A model generated the notes under the pieces. It saw nothing but the letters and a program-made list of their open reading frames with translations. It searched no databases and was not told the DNA's origin. Positions 41,275 through 49,400 of a stretch of DNA of 64,000 bases are shown in pieces. Origin of the DNA: Lachnospiraceae bacterium oral taxon 500 (GTDB lineage: Bacteria > Bacillota > Clostridia > Lachnospirales > Vallitaleaceae). The position numbers and the translations under genes are program-made. The first letter of the stretch is position 1. Each line of letters begins with the position of its first letter. The stretch spans positions 1,181,001-1,245,000 of the forward strand of contig CP027241.1 in the NCBI GenBank assembly GCA_002999035.1, written 5' to 3'.

Positions 41275-41961
41275 TTACAATAAACTCAGCTTGGCAATCG
41301 CGTCATTTTCCATAATCAGATCACAATGTTCCTTGTAATATTCAAAGGAAACGGCATTGTTTTTATAAACGCTGCCAAACTCTGCCAGCAGACCGGAAAT
41401 AAGAATCCGCAAATCCTTGGTCGTGCTCCGGTTTTTAATCAGTAAAATATAGGTATCGCCTTCCTGGTACAAATCACTTTGACTGATTCGGTACTTGACC
41501 AGCTCATGGGCGGCGGCGACTACGGCTTCTAAGCTGTCAAAGACATAAGCAAAAGAAACATCCGTCAGCTCATTCTTCTTATAGGCATTTAAATCCTGAA
41601 AAACGGGCTTGGAAACCTGCGGATTGCTGTCAGCCTTGCGGATATTGGGACTGCCCTCTTTACCGGCCGGCTGCGGCTGTTGAAATTCCAAAAACTGGTC
41701 ATCAATATCGCTGGGGTCTTCCACCCTAGTGATAATCAGCATAATACTGTCGTAAGATACCGGTACGATTTCAATCATAATTGGCACGCCTTGCATATCA
41801 AAGCCCAATTCCTGAAAGGCTTTGGTCATCATGTCCTGAAATAAGCGCTGGGTTTTGGGATTGCCGTAAGCAATTTCCGAAAAGTTCAGCTCCCGTGCGG
41901 AAAGATCGCTTTTATTTAAATAACATTTAATTTGATTGCTGTTGACTCGCTCCATTCTCAT
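41275..41961 (-). CDS. mecA: Adaptor protein MecA
   Basis: 228 residues. MecA delivers substrates to the ClpC ATPase (and so to ClpCP) in Firmicutes. The N-terminal substrate-binding domain starts MRMERVNSNQIKCYLNKSDL and the C-terminal ClpC-binding domain is represented by VFDSLEAVVAAAHELVKYRI and DLYQEGDTYILLIKN. A polar linker (residues ~90-130) joins them. AAAGG lies before the ATG at 41961. A SigA promoter is visible upstream. Confidence 0.88.
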   Translation of the reverse strand: MRMERVNSNQIKCYLNKSDLSARELNFSEIAYGNPKTQRLFQDMMTKAFQELGFDMQGVPIMIEIVPVSYDSIMLIITRVEDPSDIDDQFLEFQQPQPAGKEGSPNIRKADSNPQVSKPVFQDLNAYKKNELTDVSFAYVFDSLEAVVAAAHELVKYRISQSDLYQEGDTYILLIKNRSTTKDLRILISGLLAEFGSVYKNNAVSFEYYKEHCDLIMENDAIAKLSLL

Positions 41962-42075
41962 TTGCTCACAACCTTTCTATGAAGCCGGGAATATCCGAAT
42001 ACAATCTTCCCATGACCGCCGGTTTTTGGCGGACACAGACAAGTCTAAAAGCGGATAATACTCCCCTCATAGCAT

Positions 42076-42103
42076 ATTATATCAAATTTTATGAAATAGT
42101 AAA
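42076..42103 (-). promoter_or_regulatory. SigA promoter of mecA
   Basis: On the minus strand TTTACT (42103-42098), 16-nt spacer, TATAAT (42081-42076), about 115 nt upstream of mecA. Confidence 0.65.
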
Positions 42104-42165
42104 GAGAAAAATGGGGAGCAGAATGGTCACTTAAAAAAACTTATAGATTTTTTATAAAGAATTCA

Positions 42166-42194
42166 TTGCTTTTATAAAGGAGCTATGGTATAAT
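42166..42194 (+). promoter_or_regulatory. SigA promoter of possible small RNA
   Basis: TTGCTT (42166-42171), 17-nt spacer, TATAAT (42189-42194). Start of transcription would be near 42201. Confidence 0.65.
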
Positions 42195-42200
42195 TCAAAT

Positions 42201-42286
42201 CGTGTAAGAGATGAGTACTCTTACATAGTAATACTCTCCCCCTCACCCTTTATATAGCACCAAAGAGCATTTGGTGCCTTTTTTTG
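42201..42286 (+). ncRNA. Candidate ~85-nt small RNA
   Basis: Directly after a promoter comes hairpin TGTAAGAG/CTCTTACA (42203-42210, 42218-42225), an unpaired CT-rich stretch (ctctccccctcaccc), then an intrinsic terminator GCACCAAA/TTTGGTGC (42257-42264, 42270-42277) with seven T residues. No open frame of note lies within. The pyrimidine-rich loop could pair with purine-rich ribosome sites. I do not recognise the RNA. Confidence 0.55.
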
Positions 42287-42291
42287 TCTAA

Positions 42292-42540
42292 AATTCAGAC
42301 AAGCAGAAAGTTATGTATGATACTGCTCGGGAAAGCTTGCTTTCACAGGCAGTATCATACATAACTTTCTATTTGCGGAACGCACACACCCAGAATTCGC
42401 TGTAAGCGAATTCTGGGTGGCTTGCCTGAGCGAACGCTATCTATAGCGGATAATTATATATGATACTACTCTGGGGAGCTTGCTCTCCCAAGGGATATCA
42501 AGTGCAGCTATCCATTTGCGGTGGCTTGTCTGAACTGTAA
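42292..42540 (+). repeat. Family A structured repeat, large copy 1
   Basis: Ends AATTCAGACAAGC (42292-42304) and GCTTGTCTGAACT (42524-42536) are inverted. Inside: a perfect 22-bp hairpin (42305-42326 with 42349-42370), a constant ATTTGCGGAA box (42371-42380), a perfect 14-bp hairpin (42388-42401 with 42405-42418), an internal GCTTGCCTGAG, then a weaker long hairpin beginning GGATAATTATA and a second ATTTGCGG box. It is the reverse-orientation counterpart of 56118-56403 and follows the small-RNA terminator by about 6 nt. No gene. Confidence 0.8.
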
Positions 42541-42599
42541 TGTTTTTATCCTTTTTCGGGAAATCGATTGGGGTGGGCAAGCTGTTCTGTTGAAATGTT

Positions 42600-42706
42600 A
42601 TGCGTTTCTGTTTGGACGGGCGGCCTGCCCTGATCGAACGCTCCGCTTTCTGCCGGGCGGGCAAGCTGCCAGAAAAGACTGTTCTGACAAATATAGGAAA
42701 GTTAAG
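42600..42706 (+). repeat. Family B repeat fragment
   Basis: The core CCTGATCGAACGCTCC with CTGCCGGGCGGGCAAGCTGC resembles the intact copy at 27556. The right end AGACTGTTCTGACAAATA followed by GGAAAGTTAAG is preserved. It lies just before the lipoprotein gene. Confidence 0.55.
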
Positions 42707-42737
42707 CAACACAATAAAAAGCAAGAGGGAAAATAAA

Positions 42738-43652
42738 ATGGAAAAAGTTTTAGGCTGCTGCCGCAGCAAAAACCGGCAGGGCAATAAGAATAACGAAAAT
42801 CAAAGAAGCAGCCGCCCCAAAAGAATAACAGGGCTTTTCGCTGCCGGTATTTTCTTTTTTCTGGGGATAGCGCTAATGCTGCTGACAATCGGCTGCGGAC
42901 GGGCATCTGCCCCCCGAACGGCCTATAAGGTGTTGATTGGCGCGGCAGCCGAGCAGTTGATGGATTGCCGTAACTGCGACCTTTTAGTGGTTGATGCCGA
43001 AAGCTTAACCGCCGAGCAGGTGGAAAAGCTGCATCAAAACGGCAATAAAGAAGTGTTTTCCTATTTAAATATCGGCTCGATTGAGCGCTTTCGGGCGGAC
43101 TATGAGGAGTTTTCCCCGCTGACTTTAAGCGATTATCAGGACTGGCCGGAGGAACGCTGGGTCAATGTTGCTGCGAGGGCATGGCAGGACAGGATTGCCG
43201 CGAAAGCCGAAGAATTGATGGCTAAAGGCATAGACGGACTGTTTTTGGATAATGCTGATATCTATTATCAGTACCCGAATGAGGATATTTATCAGGGGCT
43301 GTTGGCCATGCTAAAACAGTTAAACGGCTTAGGCAAGCCTCTGATGATAAACGGCGGTGACGCATTCGTGCAAAAGGCAATGGCGGCGGATGATTTGCAG
43401 CAGTTGATTGCTGCGGTGAATCAGGAAACGGTATTTACTGCGATTGATTTTGCGGCGGGCAGCTTTGGCCGGCGTACTGCTGAAGACAGGGAATACTATC
43501 AGGCCTATCTTGGGCGTTGCCGGGAATACGGCCTGGCCGTTTATTTACTGGAATACGGGGCGACCAGGGAACTGGAGCAGGAAATTGCCGAATATTGCCG
43601 CCAAAACGGTTTTTTCTATGCAATCGCCGATTCGCTGGAGTTGGAGAGATAA
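42738..43652 (+). CDS. GH114/TM1410-like glycoside hydrolase, membrane-anchored
   Basis: 304 residues. A basic start (residues 1-~35) precedes a hydrophobic segment (~38-58) ending LLTIGCGR, possibly a lipobox, so it is exported and anchored. The rest is a TIM-barrel of the endo-alpha-1,4-polygalactosaminidase/TM1410 type: CDLLVVDAES, EVFSYLNIGSIERFR, GIDGLFLDNADIY (likely catalytic Asp), LMINGGDAF. It may cut galactosamine-containing surface polymers. Start at 42738 behind AGAGGGA; the longer frame from 42600 is repeat sequence. Confidence 0.78.
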   Translation: MEKVLGCCRSKNRQGNKNNENQRSSRPKRITGLFAAGIFFFLGIALMLLTIGCGRASAPRTAYKVLIGAAAEQLMDCRNCDLLVVDAESLTAEQVEKLHQNGNKEVFSYLNIGSIERFRADYEEFSPLTLSDYQDWPEERWVNVAARAWQDRIAAKAEELMAKGIDGLFLDNADIYYQYPNEDIYQGLLAMLKQLNGLGKPLMINGGDAFVQKAMAADDLQQLIAAVNQETVFTAIDFAAGSFGRRTAEDREYYQAYLGRCREYGLAVYLLEYGATRELEQEIAEYCRQNGFFYAIADSLELER

Positions 43653-43674
43653 GCGGTGCAGCGCGGGCAGCGCA

Positions 43675-43885
43675 GAGCGCGATAATGGACCGCAATGTAC
43701 CGTGGGTACCGTGGAGTACCGGATTGTGCGATAATGTATCGCGACGACCATGAAGTACCGGATTGTGCGCTAATGAACCGCGATGTACCGAGGAAGTATC
43801 GCAGAGTGCGATAATGAATCACAGTGTACTGCGGGAGTACCGCGGTGAGCGATAATATACCGCGTTGTGTCGTAATGTATGATAG
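43675..43885 (+). repeat. Degenerate ~40-bp tandem repeat array
   Basis: Units starting near 43675, 43726, 43765, 43806, 43846 and 43866 share GTGCGATAATG(T/A)A(C/T)CGC, then GTACCG and GAAGTACCG. Periods are about 51, 39, 41, 40 and 20 bp. No coding frame covers it. It sits downstream of the GH114-like gene and before the serS terminator. Confidence 0.75.
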
Positions 43886-43891
43886 CTGTAA

Positions 43892-43938
43892 AAATAAAAA
43901 ACAGCCGCCGCGCCTAAATAACGATGGTGCGGCGGCTT
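43892..43938 (-). terminator. Terminator of serS (probably bidirectional)
   Basis: AGCCGCCGCGCC (43902-43913) pairs with GGTGCGGCGGCTT (43926-43938); on the minus strand it runs into a T-rich tail (43892-43901). Nothing else is seen between 43939 and 44083 except a weak AAAGAG/CTCTTT stem. Confidence 0.75.
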
Positions 43939-44083
43939 GTTGCTAAGTACTTTTCTTTTGGACGCAGGTTTGATTAAAAGCCTTACGCTAAAAGGATTTT
44001 TCCAAAGAGAGAGCGTTAAAAGCTCTTTGAAAGCCGATTCTGATGAGTCGGTCAGAATTGGCTGCGGAAATTAAAGATCTTGC

Positions 44084-45364
44084 TTACTTCGTCGGTTCGA
44101 TTCGGTCAAAGCCGGTAAACTTCTGTAAAGCCGCCGGAATCAAAACCGAGCCGTCCTTTTGCTGGTGCTGTTCTAAGATGGCCGGGATCAAGCGGCTGGT
44201 GGCCAGACCGGAAGCATTTAAGGTATGCAGGAATTCGGCCTTTTTCTCACCCTTGCGCTTAAACTTCATATTTCCGCGGCGGGCCTGATACTCCCCGGCA
44301 TTGGAAGCCGAACTGACTTCCTTATATACACCCATGCTTTCAATCCAAACCTCAATATCGTAAGTTTCCCGCATCGAAGCCGAGCAGTCGCCGGCAGCCA
44401 GCTGCGAGGTTTGATAATGAAGCTCTAAGCCTTCGAGCAGGCGCTCGGCCTTAGCAATCAACTCTTTCAGAGCGGCATCGCTTTGCTCCGGAGCGGTATA
44501 CTGGAACATTTCCACTTTGTTGAACTGATGGCCGCGAATCATGCCCCTTTCCTCAGAACGGTAAGAACCGGCTTCCTTGCGATAGCAGGGGGTATAGGCA
44601 AAGTATTTTTTGGGCAGATCGGCTTCGCTTAATACCTCGTCGCGGTGAAAATTGATTAAGGCCGTTTCCGCTGTCGGCAGCAGGAACTGCATATAGCCTT
44701 TGTCTTCTTCCAGTTTGAAAACATCGTCAATAAACTTCGGAAACTGACCGGCGGTATAACCGGACTGATAGGTTAGAATATGCGGCGGCAGCATAAACTC
44801 GTAGCCGTCTTTTAAATGTTCGGCAATGAAATAATTCAGCAGTGCCCATTCTAAGATTGCGCCCTTGCCGGTATAGACCCAAAAACCATTGCCGGCCAGC
44901 TTGGCGCCTCTTTCATAATCAATCAGACCAAGCGAAACAGCCAACTCCACATGATCTTTGGGCTGGAAATCAAAATTAGGCTTTTGTCCCCAGACCTTAA
45001 CCCGGACATTGCTTTCCTTGCCGCCGGCCGGGGTATTTTCGCCGGGCAGATTGGGCAGGCCACTGACAAAATCAAAGATTTTTTTATCCAGTTCGCTTAA
45101 TTCACTGTCTAAGCCGGTAATTTCATCTTTCAGGCGGGTCATATCGGCCAGCAGTTCGGATACGTCCTCACCGGCTTGCTTTTTTTTCGGGATTTCCGGT
45201 GAAATCCGGTTGCGCTCGGCTTTTTTCTCCTCAACTACCTGAATAATTTCGCGGCGGCGCTTGTCCCAAAGATTAAATTCGGAAAAATCCGCCTGATAAT
45301 TTCTTTTAGCCAGTCCGGCTTTGACTTTTTCCTGCTCATTGCGAATCAAATTGATATCCAGCAT
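44084..45364 (-). CDS. serS: Seryl-tRNA synthetase
   Basis: 426 residues, normal for bacterial SerRS. An N-terminal coiled-coil arm (residues ~1-105, starting MLDINLIRNEQEKVKAGLAK) binds the long arm of tRNA-Ser. The class II core shows motif 2 (YRKEAGSYRSEERGMIRGHQ, then FNKVEMFQY) and motif 3 (LNASGLATSRLIPAILEQHQ). Start at 45364 behind AGGAGG; the frame extends upstream to 45466 through repeat sequence. No T-box is visible. Confidence 0.95.
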   Translation of the reverse strand: MLDINLIRNEQEKVKAGLAKRNYQADFSEFNLWDKRRREIIQVVEEKKAERNRISPEIPKKKQAGEDVSELLADMTRLKDEITGLDSELSELDKKIFDFVSGLPNLPGENTPAGGKESNVRVKVWGQKPNFDFQPKDHVELAVSLGLIDYERGAKLAGNGFWVYTGKGAILEWALLNYFIAEHLKDGYEFMLPPHILTYQSGYTAGQFPKFIDDVFKLEEDKGYMQFLLPTAETALINFHRDEVLSEADLPKKYFAYTPCYRKEAGSYRSEERGMIRGHQFNKVEMFQYTAPEQSDAALKELIAKAERLLEGLELHYQTSQLAAGDCSASMRETYDIEVWIESMGVYKEVSSASNAGEYQARRGNMKFKRKGEKKAEFLHTLNASGLATSRLIPAILEQHQQKDGSVLIPAALQKFTGFDRIEPTK

Positions 45365-45394
45365 TCTTATTTCCTCCTGAGTGGTAAATGAATT

Positions 45395-45564
45395 GCTCAA
45401 CTTTTCCCTGTCCGGACGCTTTGCGCTTCTGCACACCGATAATAAAAAAGCGGTGCAATCGAACATAGGAAAGTGGAGTATCTGGCTTATCCCGATTTTG
45501 TGCGTGCAAGCAAACAGCGGTCGCTTGTTGAAAAAGGCTGTTCTGCCGCGCGGGAAAAGCTAAG
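45395..45564 (+). repeat. Family B repeat, diverged copy
   Basis: GCTCAACTTTTCCC (45395-45408) and a GGAAAGTGGAG end (45468-45478) frame a short hairpin (CACACCG/CGGTG). A second end-like piece, GGCTGTTCTGCCGCGC and GGGAAAAGC, lies at 45537-45561. It occupies the serS leader between promoter and gene. Confidence 0.5.
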
Positions 45565-45587
45565 TTTATTTGTCTTGATTATTTATC

Positions 45588-45616
45588 AATATAGCATTAA
45601 CAAAGGGATTTGTCAA
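45588..45616 (-). promoter_or_regulatory. SigA promoter of serS
   Basis: On the minus strand TTGACA (45616-45611), 17-nt spacer, TATATT (45593-45588). The leader is about 215 nt. Confidence 0.8.
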
Positions 45617-45663
45617 GAAAGGGCATTTGAGGGCTAAGAAAGGGTTTGCCGGAACGGGAAACA

Positions 45664-45693
45664 AACAAAAAGCTCGCTGCATTTGCAGCGAGC
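45664..45693 (-). terminator. Terminator of tRNA-Gln (CTG)
   Basis: GCTCGCTGC/GCAGCGAGC hairpin (45672-45693) reads into TTTTTG on the minus strand. Confidence 0.85.
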
Positions 45694-45696
45694 CGA

Positions 45697-45768
45697 CAGC
45701 GATAGTGGGAATCGAACCCACATCTTATGAGTCAGAGTCATACATGTTAGCCTTTACACCATATCGCA
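45697..45768 (-). tRNA. tRNA-Gln (CTG)
   Basis: Minus-strand cloverleaf with anticodon stem TATGA/TCATA and loop CTCTGAC, giving CTG. T arm GTGGGTTCGATTCCCAC. Position 1 is T opposite T72, with G73, so the first pair appears open; weak first pairs are usual for tRNA-Gln. CCA not encoded. Confidence 0.9.
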
Positions 45769-45834
45769 ATAGGGAAAGATTTTGCCGTTTTCCTTGAGAA
45801 AACTTTTATCGCAAAACATCTCTCACGGAAAATT

Positions 45835-45863
45835 ATTATACACCATTTCCGGAGAAATGTAAA
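45835..45863 (-). promoter_or_regulatory. SigA promoter of tRNA-Gln (CTG)
   Basis: On the minus strand TTTACA (45863-45858), 17-nt spacer, TATAAT (45840-45835), 67 nt upstream of the tRNA. Confidence 0.8.
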
Positions 45864-46116
45864 GGGAATTTTTGAAATTTTTCACTTTCGCGCTTTGCCA
45901 ATGCCGCAGAACTTGGAAATCGGCTGCCGGGCGATATCTTGCCGTAAGAGGTGTTTTTGTGGATTCTGGGTGGTGCCATCCTTATTTATGCCGGCTTATC
46001 AGGACAGTTGCGACTGCTTGTTTAAGCGGAACAAAAAATATAAATGGTAAAATAAGGTGTTTGCTTTTTTAGGCCAGAAGAATCGTTTGATAGGGAAGAA
46101 AAAATAAAAAAACCGC

Positions 46117-46145
46117 TTGATTTTAAAAAAAGAATATGATATTAT
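46117..46145 (+). promoter_or_regulatory. SigA-type promoter of surface caspase gene
   Basis: TTGATT (46117-46122), 17-nt spacer, TATTAT (46140-46145). It would give a ~260-nt leader. The stretch 45864-46116 holds no gene I can support. Confidence 0.6.
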
Positions 46146-46158
46146 TTAAAAATATGAA

Positions 46159-46173
46159 TGAGAATAAAAATCA
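46159..46173 (+). promoter_or_regulatory. Possible Fur-type operator
   Basis: TGAGAATAAAAATCA matches the 7-1-7 Fur pattern (TGATAAT-N-ATTATCA) at 11 of 14 positions and lies just downstream of the predicted start site. Iron control of the surface protein would follow if real; the match could be chance in AT-rich DNA. Confidence 0.3.
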
Positions 46174-46414
46174 TTAGCAACAGTCATAAAAGCCGGTGCT
46201 TTGCGCGGCGCGAAAGTGCGTCAGCGGGCAAGCCGGCTTAAAATATGACATCACGGTTCGGTCCATCGAACCAAAGAGGCGCTTCGCTTTCGGCGGCAGC
46301 GCTCTTTTGCGGTGTGGCGAAGCTGGTGCAGAACAGATGATTTTTACTCTGATTTGTTACTGATAGAATGGTCATTTTGACCGCCACAACATTATTTTCT
46401 ATTAAGGAGGAAAT

Positions 46415-49400
46415 ATGAAAGCAACTATCCAAAAGGGCATAAGCCTGATTTTAAGCTTTGCCCTCTTATTCAGCACGTTTTCTTTCGCCGCCGAGGCGCC
46501 GAAGCATTGGGCGCAGGAGCAGGTGGAGAAGGCAAAGGAAAAAGGAATCATTGAAGGGGGCGCGGAAGATTTGCGCTTAGACCAAAGCGTCAGCCGGGCG
46601 GAAGCAGTGCAGATGATTAACCGCGTCTTTGGCTTTACTGAGAGAAAAGAAACCGGTTTTACCGATATTCAAAATCACCCGGCCAAAGAAGCGATTGAGA
46701 TTGCTTTTACTGCCGGTTATATCAAAGGAACTTCGGCCACGACCTTTTCCCCGGAAATGGGTCTGACCAGAGAACAGGAAGCAGCCATGCTGTACCGGGC
46801 ATTTGGCTTTGCGCCGGTGCAGCCGTCACAGCCGCCGTTTAAGGACTGGAATCAGATTGCCGATTGGGCGAAAGAAGCCATTGCAGCCTTGGCGGACAGG
46901 CAAATCCTGAAAGGCTATCCGGGCGGAGAGTTTAAGCCGCAGGCGGGTTTGACCAAAGCGCAGGCGATTAGCGCCGCAGTGGCAGCGGAGGAAACTTATC
47001 AGGTTATCAAAGCGGAGAGTGCCAAACCGGGGAATGTAGGATTGCCGGAAAATGCGAAGCCCAAGCCGGAAGAGAAAAGACCTGATTCCGGTACAAATGA
47101 GAGTCAGCCGCCGCTTTTGCCTTTGCCGGACGAAAGCCTGACCAACCCGATGAAGCTGCGGCAGGCAGCGGAGCAGCTGTTTGTTGTTTCGGTCAACGAG
47201 GGCGAAGATTTTGCTAAGATTCGGCAGGATATTTTGACCAATTACAGTCAAATCAAAGAGGAAAACCTGCATTTGGCCAAAATTTTTAAAGACAGCCGCA
47301 AGGTGCTGGCCTATATCGAACAGGCCGGGCTGCATTTTCCGGAACTGCCGGCGCCGGAGGAAACCGTCAGCGGTTTTTATGCCCTGACCGGCAAGGACTT
47401 TGCTTTGCTTGAGGACAGCGATGCCGCCGACCGTCAGGACTGCCTTTTGGTGGTCGGTCAGCCGGAGAGAAAGACCCCGATTGCTGTTGGCCGGAAGATT
47501 TTGGGCTATCCGCAAAACTCTTTAACGGTAGGCCTTGACTTAAACAAGGAAACCGTTTTAGTTCGGGGGCTGAACTTTAATCTGTCCAAAGCGCCGAAAG
47601 AAGCGCTGGTGATGCAGGCAGCCATTACCCAAAGCGGCCGAGTTACCGAAAATCCAAGCAATTTAACCATTGCTCAAAACCGGATTGATATGGGCGAGGA
47701 CAGCGAAGCCGTCAAATACGGAATCCGGATTATGATTCCGGTTGAGGAGGGCGAGCTGCGGATTGAGCACAATATCATTACCGGCAGCGGTGATATCAAA
47801 AATAAATCCCGCAGCGCCGAAGCGATTTCTTTGGGCAATCGCGCCAAGGCCAATACCAAAGTGGTTGTCAAAGACAATCAGATCAAAGATTATAAGTTTC
47901 ACGCGATTGGCATTACTGCCGGTAAGGATTCGGCGGTGGAAATCAGCGGCAATCATTTGGAAAACATCGGCCAAAACGGCATCGGCGTCTTTGTTTTTGA
48001 TACGCTGAAGGACTTGACGATTAAGAATAACCGGATTGACAGCTACGGCACCAAAGAAATCAAATCCGGCGCATTCGGTACCGAGCCGAAGGTCAGTGCC
48101 GAGTCGGAAACCGGTATCAGTTTGGAATATATTGATATGGTTTACGGCGTTAAGGTCAATCAAAAATATTACAGTCAGGCGGCCTTGCTGGCGCAGGATT
48201 TGGCCGTGATGGATAATCAGGTGGCCGATAAAGCTAAAAATGACGCGCTGGACGGTGTTTTGGACTGTACGCCGGTTTACATCGGTCAAAGAGGCAAGTT
48301 CGGCGACCCGGTGCAGGCCTTAAACAGCCGCACTCGTTTGCATAAAAAAGATGTAATCGTCGTTAAAAGCGAGGACGATGAGATGACGCTGGGCGTCAAC
48401 CCCTCTGATCCGGCGGCCGCCCGGCAGGTAAAAAGCCTGTATTTGACCGGCAATGGTTCAGGGCGAGTGGTTTTAAGTGAAAACCTGGAAATTTTGGAAG
48501 ATTTAACCATTGATTTACCCAATGCGATGGTGCAGAACAAGGCAAAAGTCAAGGGCAACGTTCACATCTTGAACATGAGAGATAATGATGCTTCTGCTTT
48601 CCGGCTGATCGTGGCCAAAGATAAAATTTTTAAGCATAACAGTGAGGATATTGCACTTTTGCTGGAGGACATCAAAAACCAAAAGGGACAGGTGGTTGCC
48701 AAGGAGCAGTCCAATTTGGCGGCAGGCTTGCGCTTATTTGACGGCAAAAAGGAACTGGCCAAGGAGAGCTATGAGATACTGGATGCCGAAGATAAAATTA
48801 TTCTGAAAAAGGAACTTTTAAATACCTTAAAAGAAAGCACCGACTTTGCAGTAGAGTACAGCGACCCGCAAAATCAGGTGCAGCGGGTGCAAAAGAGCTT
48901 TACCATTGCGGTGGAGGACTATTCCGCCGGTAAGCTTGCCTTTACGGATACGTCGGCGAAAAAGATTATTTGCGCGTTTGCGCCGGCCGAAGGAATTCAG
49001 ATTCAGGTGAGCGACCTGAAAAATATTATGGGCGAAGCGGTTTCCGCCGGCGAAAGCCATCTGACCGGCAATCTGGAAGTGGCGGTCAGTTATCTGAAAG
49101 CAGCGGCGGAAGATTTTGAAGTTGATGAAGAGAGGGATATCATTACCCTGAAAAAAGCTCTGCTGGATAAGGTACCGACTCCGGCGTGGGGCAGCACTCA
49201 GCCGATTAAGCTGACGGTTAAAGATGCCGGCAATAAGATTGATGAAATTAGGCTGACTTTGGAATTGGGCGTGATCAACCATTCGATTGATCAAGGCACC
49301 GTTACCGGCAAAACGCCGCTGACCTTTACCGAGGGCAATGCTTTGCCGACCGGCCTGGTTTTTGAAATCAAGGGTCTGAAAAATGCCAAGGGTGATGTCC

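Noticed and set aside
42600-42737. N-terminal extension of the GH114-like protein
   Set aside because: The extra codons translate a family B repeat and would bury the signal segment; AGAGGGA supports 42738.
43675-43885. CRISPR array
   Set aside because: Units are degenerate and contiguous with no spacers of even length and no cas genes nearby.
45365-45616. T-box leader for serS
   Set aside because: The leader has no TGGNACCGCG-type T-box sequence or specifier stem; it is filled by a family B repeat.
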